NCBI GenBank assembly: GCA_030642565.1
Contig: DAOWNM010000012.1
Location: 1-17,771 of the forward strand
Length of the DNA: 17,771 bases
Direction of reading: 5' to 3'
From: Bacteroidota bacterium
Lineage (GTDB): Bacteria; Bacteroidota; Bacteroidia; Bacteroidales; GCA-2748055
Positions 1-6,601 of this stretch are shown piece by piece (positions within the stretch are counted from its first letter, which is position 1; every line of letters starts with the position of its first letter). The position numbers and the translations under genes are program-made. The notes below the pieces were generated by a model that ran no database searches, was not told the origin of the DNA, and saw only the letters and a list, made by a program, of their open reading frames with translations.

Positions 1-140
1 CGAACCGCAGTAGCGGTCGGCAGCAGAACCCCTTTAGGGCTCGCGTAAGCAAACCTGCAGGGACCCGCGAGGATGTACTGCCCATAGCTTCGTAAGAAGC
101 TTAAGGAATCCCTTTCTGTTTACGGAAGGGAGGACGTCAA
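1..140 (+). mobile_element. Right end of an IS200/IS605- or IS607-like TnpB element (partial)
   Basis: The stretch ends in a hairpin (TCCCTTTC at 109-116, loop 117-123, GGAAGGGA at 124-131) embedded in the pattern GGAATCCC...GGGAGGACGTCAA. From memory, this pattern is the typical right end of many TnpB-carrying elements (often written GGAATCCC-stem-GGGGAGGATGTCAA). The likely transposon boundary is at or just after base 140. The TnpB coding body, any TnpA and the left end lie outside the window. Frame 1 stays open to a TAA at 46-48 and frame 3 to a TAA at 93-95; either could be the TnpB C-terminal tail, but neither 15- nor 30-residue tail is recognisable enough to call. The identification rests on motif recall and the hairpin pattern, not on a visible transposase. 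Confidence 0.6.
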
Positions 141-156
141 GGCAATAAAGGTATTC
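1..156 (+). ncRNA. Putative TnpB omega RNA (right-end RNA), 5' part cut off, with guide segment
   Basis: On the plus strand several helices can be drawn. ACCGC (4-8) pairs with GCGGT (13-17). GGCAG (19-23) pairs with CTGCC (78-82) and encloses CCC/GGG (30-39) and CTCGCG (40-45) with CGCGAG (66-71). AGCTTC (86-91) pairs with GAAGCT (96-101) around a GTAA (GNRA) tetraloop. The 8-bp stem at 109-131 follows. Both the GNRA loop and the agreement with the TnpB right-end motif indicate that the plus strand is the RNA strand. In known TnpB systems this RNA is the scaffold and the bases right after the element end are the guide, which would put the guide at about 141-156 in host DNA. Expression and nuclease partnership are inference. 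Confidence 0.5.
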
Positions 157-193
157 TTAAAGGGTTGAATAAGAAATTTTATCACAGTATAAA

Positions 194-1039
194 TCAGATA
201 ATAAATGATTGCAGCAGGTTGATCTCTTCAGCCCAGCGTGAATCATCGGGAGTCTCAAGAATCAGAGGGATTCCGTCAAAGCGGGGGTCGGCCATGATCC
301 ATCTGAAGGGTTCGACTCCAATGAAACCCTCTCCCAGACTGTGATGCCTGTCGACCCTGCTACCCAGCTCTTTTTTGGAGTCGTTCAGGTGCATCCCTTT
401 CAGATATTTTATGCCGATCACCTCTTCAAACTGCCTGAATGTTTTCTCAAACTCCTCCCTGCTTCTCAGGTCATAGCCTGAAGTGAAAGCGTGACAGGTA
501 TCGATACAGACCCCGATTCTGGATTGATCCTCCACCTGTTCAATGATGGCCGCAATCTGTTCAAAGGTATGTCCCAGGTTGCTTCCCTGTCCCGCTGTAT
601 TTTCAATGACGGCCGTTACCCCGGAGGTCTGGTCAAGGGCCAGGTTTACCGAATCGGCGATGGTCCGCAGGCACCGGTCCTGGCTGGTTTTTTTCAAGTG
701 CGAGCCCGGGTGGAAGTTGAGCCGGTTCAGTCCCAGTTGTTCGCACCGCCGCATCTCATCGAGGAATGCAGCACGTGATTTTTCCAGGCCTGTGGGATCC
801 GGATTACCCAGGTTAATCAGGTAGCTGTCGTGAGGCAACACCTGGTCGGGAGTGTAGTCTGCTACTTTACAATTTTTCCTGAATGCGGTGATACTCTCTT
901 CGGTTAAGGGGTTGGCCACCCACTGACGCTGGTTTTTAGTAAAGAGGGCAAATGCCGTGGCTCCAATTCCCTTTGCATTGAGCGGCGCATTTTCCACACC
1001 TCCTGCAGCGCTAACATGGGCTCCTATGAATTTTGTCAT
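194..1039 (-). CDS. nfo: Deoxyribonuclease IV (endonuclease IV, AP endonuclease)
   Basis: A 281-residue protein of normal family length. It cleaves the phosphodiester bond 5' of abasic sites in base excision repair and uses a trinuclear zinc centre within a TIM barrel. All nine expected zinc ligands can be placed, each offset by one from the E. coli numbering: H70 (LPHDSY), H110 (NFHPGSH), E146 (IENTAGQG), D180 and H183 (CIDTCHAF), H217 (GMHLNDSK), D230 and H232 (RVDRHHSLGEG) and E262 (ILETPD). The N-terminus MTKFIGAHVSAAGG is the family's standard opening, which fixes the start. The stop is TGA. It is transcribed leftward toward the putative TnpB-element end, with about 53 bases between the stop and that boundary. 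It is divergent from the DUF4136 gene; I see no perfect TAnnTTTG box upstream. The assignment is secure. Confidence 0.97.
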   Translation of the reverse strand: MTKFIGAHVSAAGGVENAPLNAKGIGATAFALFTKNQRQWVANPLTEESITAFRKNCKVADYTPDQVLPHDSYLINLGNPDPTGLEKSRAAFLDEMRRCEQLGLNRLNFHPGSHLKKTSQDRCLRTIADSVNLALDQTSGVTAVIENTAGQGSNLGHTFEQIAAIIEQVEDQSRIGVCIDTCHAFTSGYDLRSREEFEKTFRQFEEVIGIKYLKGMHLNDSKKELGSRVDRHHSLGEGFIGVEPFRWIMADPRFDGIPLILETPDDSRWAEEINLLQSFII

Positions 1040-1136
1040 ACTGTTTTTTTTATAAATAACTTCGAACCATTAAAACAATTCAGAGCTTAAATCGTTATTT
1101 AAAATACATTATTTATGACTAAAAAAGAATAGTAAA

Positions 1137-1799
1137 ATGAAACGTTCAAATTTGATAATTGTTTTCCTGGCTTTTTTGCTGGGCGGTCTCATATCGGGAT
1201 GTTACCCCGACAAGATCGACTATGTGGATGAGTACGATATGGCCGGTACAATGTATGATGAAGAGGCTGATTTTACTGATTATATCACCTTTCACGTACT
1301 CGATACTGTGATGCACCTGACCGAAGATGGTGAGGATGATCCCAACCTGAGCAGGGAACATGATGCGTTTATCCTGGACCTGGTCAGGCAAAACATGATC
1401 GATAGGGGATATACCCGGATGGAGAGTCCCGATTCACTGAACATGCCCGATCTGGAGATATTTGTGCAGGCAATGTCCACCGATTTTTCCACCTATTATT
1501 CCTACTGGTATGATTACTGGTACTGGTACCCCGGCTGGGACTGGTGGTACCCGGGGTATCCCTGGTATCCGGGCTATCCCTGGTATCCTGGGGGTGGGTA
1601 TTATAATTCATACAGCACAGGCACACTGATGATTGAGATGCTGGATACGGAGGCGGTTGATTTTGAGGAGGAGCGTCCCGGAATAGTCTGGATGGGACTT
1701 GTGGATGGATTGCTAACGAATAATACCAGTTCGGCAAAATCGCGTCTTGAAAAGCAGATCAACCAGATCTTTGAACAATCACCTTATTTACAACAATAA
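1137..1799 (+). CDS. DUF4136-family lipoprotein with Tyr/Trp/Pro/Gly-rich tract
   Basis: A 220-residue protein with a lipoprotein signal: hydrophobic residues 6-19 followed by ISGC, with Cys22 as the lipidated residue. The rest is predicted to be in the periplasm or at the outer membrane. The pattern (lipobox, an early segment resembling YDEEADFTDYITFHVLDT, a region of conserved acidic and helix-like sequence, and a C-terminal stretch containing GIVWMGLVDG followed by a helix) fits DUF4136, a Bacteroidota lipoprotein family of unknown function. Around residues 120-160 there is a dense run of Tyr, Trp, Pro and Gly with repeats of the type YPGYPW. The next gene, an outer-membrane beta-barrel, starts 12 bases after the stop, so the two are probably co-transcribed. 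A weak promoter-like TATTTATG lies at 1110-1117. Function is unknown; family assignment is fairly confident. Confidence 0.8.
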   Translation: MKRSNLIIVFLAFLLGGLISGCYPDKIDYVDEYDMAGTMYDEEADFTDYITFHVLDTVMHLTEDGEDDPNLSREHDAFILDLVRQNMIDRGYTRMESPDSLNMPDLEIFVQAMSTDFSTYYSYWYDYWYWYPGWDWWYPGYPWYPGYPWYPGGGYYNSYSTGTLMIEMLDTEAVDFEEERPGIVWMGLVDGLLTNNTSSAKSRLEKQINQIFEQSPYLQQ

Positions 1800-1811
1800 A
1801 ACAGGAATCTC

Positions 1812-2387
1812 ATGAAAAAATATATCATAGCGCTCTCAGTTTTGTTCCTGGCATTGACTATCAATGCACAGGAGGTGATCTGGAAAATGACCTACGATAT
1901 GGGAATTCCATTCTCCTCTACCAAGGAGTTCACCAACCAGGTGAGCTGGAGAGGGTTATCGCTTGATTTTGACCGTTTTATAGATGATAATCTGGCGGTA
2001 GGGATGGGCTTCTCCTGGAGCACCTTTGTGGAGAAGGAGTCCGACAGTGATTACCAGCGGGAAAATATTCTTCTGCATGGTACCCAGGTCAGGTATATCA
2101 ATAACATTCCGCTGACAGCCAGGATCTCCTGGTACCAGCCCATTGATATGATGGAGCTTTTCGGATCCATCGGTGTGGGTACAGCCTGGCAGGAGACCCG
2201 CAGAGAGATCGGAACCTGGGCCTTTGTGGGCAACTACTGGCAATTTGCTCTGGTACCGGAAGTGGGATTAATCTTTCCAGTGGGACAATCATACCTTACT
2301 GCAAAGGTGCGCTACGTTCAGGCTTTCAAAACCTCCGAAGCACCTGATCTCTCCTATATGAGTGTTGGAGTGGGTGTTGCTTGGTAG
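1812..2387 (+). CDS. Small outer-membrane beta-barrel protein
   Basis: A 191-residue secreted protein. Residues 1-20 form a signal peptide with probable cleavage after NAQ. The mature part shows alternating hydrophobic strands separated by short turns (for example LAVGMGFSWSTF, TARISWYQPI, ELFGSIGVGTAW, FALVPEVGLIFPVG, YLTAKVRYVQAF) and ends in an aromatic residue (VGVGVAW), as barrel proteins recognised by the BAM machinery usually do. The size suits an eight-stranded barrel. No lipobox and no catalytic motif are visible. It sits 12 bases downstream of the DUF4136 lipoprotein, consistent with a small envelope operon. It converges on the lipoprotein thioredoxin with only 6 bases between stop codons, leaving no room for a separate terminator. 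The exact family is not recognised. Confidence 0.75.
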   Translation: MKKYIIALSVLFLALTINAQEVIWKMTYDMGIPFSSTKEFTNQVSWRGLSLDFDRFIDDNLAVGMGFSWSTFVEKESDSDYQRENILLHGTQVRYINNIPLTARISWYQPIDMMELFGSIGVGTAWQETRREIGTWAFVGNYWQFALVPEVGLIFPVGQSYLTAKVRYVQAFKTSEAPDLSYMSVGVGVAW

Positions 2388-2393
2388 ATATAA

Positions 2394-2933
2394 CTAACTG
2401 TCTTTCCCAAGAAGAATTTCATCAATCATCTGCTTGAACATGGCTTTTGTCTCCTCAGGAGTCTGTGCAATACCATTGCTCATGGTGGGTTTACCACTCT
2501 GCGGAACAAAAAGGAATGCAGGTATGCTCTGAATTCCAAAAACTGCTGCCAGTTCCTGTTCTTTCTGGGTATCTACTTTATAGATATGTATTTTTCCTTC
2601 ATACTCTTTTGCAAGCTCCTCCAGAATCGGGGCCGCCTGGCGACAGGGACCGCACCAGTCAGCATAAAAATCGATCAGGGCAGGAATGTCACCTTCATAC
2701 ACCCATTCGGTCTGGTTCTTCTCGTAATTCATTACCTTCTCGAGAAAATCCTGCTTGGTCAGGTGTACAGGTTTCCCGGATCCCTTGGATTGATCGTCTC
2801 CCCTCTTTTCAGCAACTGCCGTTGCTACTGCAAGTGATCCCTGATCAGGACCCTCCAGCGAACTGGCCGAACCATTGGTGCAGGAGAGTGTCAGGAGTGC
2901 TACTGCTACAATGCTTAATACTATCTTTTTCAT
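2394..2933 (-). CDS. Thioredoxin-fold lipoprotein (periplasmic side)
   Basis: A 179-residue protein with a lipoprotein signal peptide (residues 1-18, LTLSC, Cys18 lipidated), then a polar Gly/Ser/Gln/Lys-rich linker of about 37 residues, then a complete thioredoxin domain from about residue 57. The redox motif is WCGPC with Cys94 and Cys97, and the cis-proline is in SIPAF (Pro138). It should perform dithiol-disulfide exchange on the outer side of the inner membrane or on the inner face of the outer membrane. The thioredoxin domain closely matches that of the upstream gene (shared NYE...EG.IPA, IDFYADWC, PILEEL, VFG.QSIP), so it looks like a duplicate that gained an export signal. It lies 40 bases downstream of the cytoplasmic thioredoxin on the same strand, probably in one operon. 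Its electron donor is not in the window. Confidence 0.9.
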   Translation of the reverse strand: MKKIVLSIVAVALLTLSCTNGSASSLEGPDQGSLAVATAVAEKRGDDQSKGSGKPVHLTKQDFLEKVMNYEKNQTEWVYEGDIPALIDFYADWCGPCRQAAPILEELAKEYEGKIHIYKVDTQKEQELAAVFGIQSIPAFLFVPQSGKPTMSNGIAQTPEETKAMFKQMIDEILLGKDS

Positions 2934-2973
2934 AATTATATTTTATTTAACGGTCACTTGACCAGGTTTAGCA

Positions 2974-3336
2974 CTATTCGGTTACACTTAATACCTCAGA
3001 GATGGCCTGCTTGAATGTCTCTTTTGGCAGGGCTCCCATGGCCATTTGTGGCTGACCCTCTTTGGGTATGAAAAGGAGTGAGGGAATACTTTGAACTCCA
3101 AATACAGAAGCTAGTTCGCGTTGCTCCTCGGTGTTTACTTTAAAAATATCGAGTTTGTCACCATATTCATCTTTCAATTCCTCCAGGATGGGAGCAACCG
3201 TCTTACAGGGTGCGCACCAATCGGCATAGAAATCGATAATGGCAGGGATTTTTCCTTCAAATTTCCAATCTTTGCTGGCTTCGTAGTTGAAAATTTTCTC
3301 TTTAAAAGTCTCGTTTGTTAAATGTTCCAGTTTCAT
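2974..3336 (-). CDS. trxA: Thioredoxin (cytoplasmic)
   Basis: A 120-residue thioredoxin with redox motif WCAPC (Cys41, Cys44) and cis-proline Pro85 in SIPSL. It would act as a general dithiol reductant in the cytoplasm, recycled by thioredoxin reductase (not in the window). The reading frame stays open upstream to 3414, but I chose the ATG at 3336. The protein then begins at the natural thioredoxin N-terminus MKLEHLTNETF, an AAAGAGA stretch lies just ahead, and a perfect -7 box (TACTTTTG on the minus strand, 3367-3374) lies between 3336 and 3414, placing the transcript start about 26 bases upstream. Ala replaces the usual Gly in WCGPC; that variant is common in thioredoxins. The lipoprotein thioredoxin follows after 40 bases. 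Confidence 0.93.
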   Translation of the reverse strand: MKLEHLTNETFKEKIFNYEASKDWKFEGKIPAIIDFYADWCAPCKTVAPILEELKDEYGDKLDIFKVNTEEQRELASVFGVQSIPSLLFIPKEGQPQMAMGALPKETFKQAISEVLSVTE

Positions 3337-3366
3337 TTTCTTATCTCTTTTTATTTGTTTCTGTCG

Positions 3367-3374
3367 CAAAAGTA
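3367..3374 (-). promoter_or_regulatory. Bacteroidota -7 promoter box for the thioredoxin pair
   Basis: TACTTTTG on the minus strand matches TAnnTTTG exactly. Expected transcription start is near 3360, giving a leader of roughly 25 bases to the ATG at 3336. No convincing TTG -33 element is seen at the usual distance, so the call rests on the -7 box and its position. Confidence 0.5.
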
Positions 3375-3430
3375 GACGGAATCTTACACTCCCACTGTAA
3401 CTTAAGTCACACAAGCCTTTTGGGGCACAT

Positions 3431-4099
3431 TTATTCGTTCCCTGTGAAGGACATAGCGTGATTGAGGTAATTGACCAGGGGGAGGAGTTCCTGGAAATCT
3501 ACCACCACATTTTGAGAAAAACCTTTTTTGACTATTTCGAAGTCTCTATAATTCTTTGTAAAGATAAAATGTTTGTATTTGATCTCTTCCAGGTGTTCAA
3601 AATCTTTTGGAAATCCTGCCGGCCCTTTTTTCAGTATCTCCTCTTTCCCGCCTCTTTCATATTCTTTGCTGATGACCGGGTTATTGATGACCTCCAGGTA
3701 GGCTCCTGGATTAAAAACAATCTCCTGCCGAATAAGTTTCAACTGCTCCTTAGGAGGCATATAAACACCGGCTGCCATAAATGAATTACCGGGCTCCAAT
3801 TGAAAATAGTAGCCGGCATCGGCTGACTTCCTCCCACCCTTGGTCATCCAACACCCAAAATGTATCTTATAGGGGGATTTGTCTTTGGAGAACCGCACAT
3901 CCTTATAAATCCGGAAGATGCAATCCTTTGGGACCAGGTCTCCCAGGGTGGGGTCAAATTGTACCATCCCGGTTAACAACTCTGCGGCAAATTCCCTGAA
4001 CAAATCCAGAGATTCCTGGTAGTTCTTCTTGTGTTCGTTGAACCACTCCCGGTTGTTGTTTTGTGCAAGATTTCTTAAGAAAGATAAGATCGATTCCAT
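3431..4099 (-). CDS. DUF2461 domain-containing protein (TIGR02453 family)
   Basis: A 222-residue soluble protein without a signal peptide or membrane segment. Recognisable family features in order: an N-terminal FLRNLAQNNNREWFNEHK, a central RIYKDVRFSKDKSPYK (residues about 62-78), then a glycine-bearing segment GYYFQLEPG that is typical of the family. The length is normal for DUF2461. The function of the family is not established, and I infer none here. It is divergent from the histidine kinase (119 bases apart) and on the same strand as the thioredoxins. The 94-base gap before trxA contains a separate promoter box, so shared transcription with trxA is possible but not required. The ATG at 4099 gives the normal family N-terminus. 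Confidence 0.88.
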   Translation of the reverse strand: MESILSFLRNLAQNNNREWFNEHKKNYQESLDLFREFAAELLTGMVQFDPTLGDLVPKDCIFRIYKDVRFSKDKSPYKIHFGCWMTKGGRKSADAGYYFQLEPGNSFMAAGVYMPPKEQLKLIRQEIVFNPGAYLEVINNPVISKEYERGGKEEILKKGPAGFPKDFEHLEEIKYKHFIFTKNYRDFEIVKKGFSQNVVVDFQELLPLVNYLNHAMSFTGNE

Positions 4100-4218
4100 A
4101 ATGAGGTTTTCTTTAGAACAGAATCGGGTCTGGAAAGTTCATAGCAGCGGATATTCCAACCTGGGTTTTTCATCAGATTGTATTATCTTTAGGTACCATC
4201 AGCCTTTCAAATCCGGCA

Positions 4219-6552
4219 ATGATCTTGAATAAATCATCCGTACCCAGGGAGCTGACTGCCCCCTCGGAGGAGTTTGTCTCCGCTTCAGACAGTATTGGCC
4301 TGTATTGGTGGCACTGGGATCACAGTGAGTTTAAGTTGATCATGAGTCCGGGTTTGGTAAAGATCCTGGGCTACAAACCTGAGGAGTTTGATTACACACT
4401 CAAATCACTTCATAAGAACGTACACCCGGATGATATCAAGAAGAATACGGAAAGGATCAACTGCCTGATTAAAGGCGAAATAGATCTTTACGAGATTGAG
4501 TACAGGGTGAAGGATTCTCAGGGAAAATGGCAATGGTATTATAACCGGGGGACTGTTGATAAGCGTGATGAGAATGGCAATCCTGTAGGTTTTGGTGGTA
4601 TATCCATGGATATTTCCGGTCAGTTCAAACGCCTCCTCTCCATGGTGGAGGAGAAAGAGAAGTTTGAGTTCATTGTCAGGAATACAAACGAAGCCATCGT
4701 GGTTATAGAACTACTTGAGGGCAAGGCTGGAAATGTAGTGGATGCCAATAAGGCGGCTTTGAATTTGTTTAATATGGGCCCGGAGGTTCTCGGGAAACCT
4801 CTGCCCGATGACATCCTGCAGGATAAAGTGATCGGCAAGAATGGTGTTTTAATGCAGGATATTTTTGAAAAGGGATCTGGAAGGGTTGAACAGAAGATTA
4901 GGATTAACAATGGTGAAACTCTTTGGCTGGAGATCACATTACATGCTTTCACCTTAACCGGTGAAAACCTGATGATAGCCATACTGAAAGACAAGACCCC
5001 GGAGAGGATGACTGAAGCTGCTTTGCGGGAGACTGAGAAACGGTATCGTACCCTGTTTGAAGCTGCCGATGATCCAATAGGCCTGTTCACAGTGGATCAG
5101 GAAATCATTCTGATTAACTCGGCTTTTTACGAAACCTTCGGGTTTACCCGAGAGGAGTTTTTAGCTCTTGAATGGATGGAGAGAATTCATCCCGAGGATA
5201 AGAGGTATTTGGATTCACTGAGAGAAAAGTTTTTCAGTGATGGATTTTTGCAAGCTGATTTCAGGATAGAACATAAGCTGGGGCATTGTCTTTACATGTC
5301 GTCCAAGAGTGTGCTGATTCCGGCTGAACAGGGGGAGGAAGAGCTTATTTTGACCATTATTCGTGACGTTACTGAGCGAAATCAAGCCATGTGGGAGCTG
5401 AAGCAGGCAAAGAACAGAGCAGAGGAGAGTGATCAGCTGAAATCGGCATTCCTGGCCAACATGTCCCATGAGATCAGGACCCCCATGAACTCCATTATCG
5501 GATTCTCCAACCTGCTGAATCAGTCCGACCTGGCTGAGGAGATGCGGGAACTGTATGTGCATCGCATCATCACCAATTCGGAGTTGCTGCTGGATTTAAT
5601 CTCCGATATTATCGACCTGGCGAAAATTGAGAGCGGTCAGCTCTCCATCATCTACGGCAGGATCATGATTTCGGAGCTGATCAACGATATGAAGCAGTAT
5701 GCACGTGATGAAACGGTGCGGCTTCAAAAAGAGAATATTGAGATTGTAGTTGAACAGGGGTGTGACGATTTCGAAATTGAGACCGATGTGATTCGCATCA
5801 CACAGGTTATGAAAAACCTGATCAACAATGCCATCAAGTTTACTGAGCAAGGGAAGGTTGAGATCGGTTGTTTGAAAGGTGAATCGGACCAGACGGTTCG
5901 TTTCTATATTAAAGATACGGGGATTGGTATTTCGCCGGAGCATTTTGAGTTGATTTTTGATCAATTCAGACAGATTGACGGTTCCAATACCAGGAAGTTT
6001 GGCGGAACCGGACTTGGACTGGCTATCTGTAAGAATCTTGTACAACTGATGGGTGGCAGAATCTGGGTGGAGTCAGGGAACGGCGCCCTCTTCCAACTGG
6101 AACTTCCCCTAAGGTCGACCGATAGAGATAAACAGCTGATACCTGAACTGAAGAGTGCTCAGAAGGGAGAGAGAACAGGGCAGAAGATCTCCATACTTGC
6201 TGTGGATGATGAGCCGGATACCCTGGAGCTTTACCAGGCCATACTGACACAGATGGGTCATCATGTTACTACCGCTGCCACAGGTTATGAGGCCCTTCGG
6301 ATTTTGGAGCAGTTCCCCCTGCCCGACCTGGTGTTGATGGATAGCCAGATGCCGGTGTTGAGCGGAACCGATACTCTGAAGATTATCAGGGAGCGTTACC
6401 CGGTAATGAAGGTGGTTGCGCAGTCTGCCCACGCTTTGACAGGCGACAGGGACCGGTTCCTGGGAGAGGGGTATGACGATTACCTTCCCAAACCCTTTAG
6501 CACAGCAGAGCTGGGAAAGGTCATCTCGGAACTCATTGGTAAATTCAAATAA
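4219..6552 (+). CDS. Soluble hybrid histidine kinase with three PAS domains and a C-terminal receiver
   Basis: A 777-residue protein with no signal peptide or membrane helix, so a cytoplasmic sensor. Domain order: PAS 1 (about 25-135, PAS_3-like, with GYKPEEF and HPDD), PAS 2 (about 148-265), PAS 3 (about 275-390, GFTREEF and HPEDK), HisKA with phosphoacceptor His417 (NMSHEIRTP), HATPase with N box (N533, N536, N537), G1 box DTGIGI (566-571) and G2 box GGTGLGLAIC (595-604), then a receiver domain (about 657-775) with acidic pair D663/D664, phosphoacceptor D708, Ser736 and Lys758. All catalytic positions are intact. The presence of an attached receiver suggests a phosphorelay or output through an unlinked partner; no DNA-binding domain is present. 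The AGCS transporter starts 49 bases downstream. A weak box TATCTTTA lies at 4184-4191. The signal sensed is unknown. Confidence 0.95.
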   Translation: MILNKSSVPRELTAPSEEFVSASDSIGLYWWHWDHSEFKLIMSPGLVKILGYKPEEFDYTLKSLHKNVHPDDIKKNTERINCLIKGEIDLYEIEYRVKDSQGKWQWYYNRGTVDKRDENGNPVGFGGISMDISGQFKRLLSMVEEKEKFEFIVRNTNEAIVVIELLEGKAGNVVDANKAALNLFNMGPEVLGKPLPDDILQDKVIGKNGVLMQDIFEKGSGRVEQKIRINNGETLWLEITLHAFTLTGENLMIAILKDKTPERMTEAALRETEKRYRTLFEAADDPIGLFTVDQEIILINSAFYETFGFTREEFLALEWMERIHPEDKRYLDSLREKFFSDGFLQADFRIEHKLGHCLYMSSKSVLIPAEQGEEELILTIIRDVTERNQAMWELKQAKNRAEESDQLKSAFLANMSHEIRTPMNSIIGFSNLLNQSDLAEEMRELYVHRIITNSELLLDLISDIIDLAKIESGQLSIIYGRIMISELINDMKQYARDETVRLQKENIEIVVEQGCDDFEIETDVIRITQVMKNLINNAIKFTEQGKVEIGCLKGESDQTVRFYIKDTGIGISPEHFELIFDQFRQIDGSNTRKFGGTGLGLAICKNLVQLMGGRIWVESGNGALFQLELPLRSTDRDKQLIPELKSAQKGERTGQKISILAVDDEPDTLELYQAILTQMGHHVTTAATGYEALRILEQFPLPDLVLMDSQMPVLSGTDTLKIIRERYPVMKVVAQSAHALTGDRDRFLGEGYDDYLPKPFSTAELGKVISELIGKFK

Positions 6553-6564
6553 TTGTTACTTTTA
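6536..6564 (+). promoter_or_regulatory. Possible promoter for the AGCS symporter gene
   Basis: TTG (6536-6538), an 18-base spacer and TACTTTTA (6557-6564), one mismatch from TAnnTTTG. It begins inside the last codons of the kinase gene and would give a leader of about 30 bases. It suggests the symporter can be transcribed independently of the kinase. Confidence 0.35.
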
Positions 6565-6601
6565 TCTCTTCTAAAAGTGATATTAAACTAATCCCTTTTA
6601 C

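Noticed and set aside
1..95. Diversity-generating retroelement template or variable repeat at the left edge
   Set aside because: Frame 3 (NRSSGRQQNPFRARVS) briefly resembles a variable region, but no adenine-biased repeat pair or reverse transcriptase is seen, and the hairpins and TnpB-type ending explain the stretch better.
1..140. RNase P RNA, tmRNA or group II intron fragment at the left edge
   Set aside because: None of the conserved cores of these RNAs (P4 of RNase P, the tmRNA tRNA-like end, group II domain V) could be placed.
2447..2935. Plus-strand open frame (162 codons) opposite the lipoprotein thioredoxin
   Set aside because: Antisense shadow of an intact thioredoxin with active-site motif; no family features of its own.
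2952..2963. Palindrome GGTCACTTGACC between the two thioredoxin genes as an operator or terminator
   Set aside because: Short (five base pairs) with no poly-T and no second copy nearby; could be chance.
3337..3414. Upstream extension of the thioredoxin frame (start at 3414)
   Set aside because: The extra 26 residues are not thioredoxin-like, and an exact -7 promoter box lies inside this stretch, downstream of that start.
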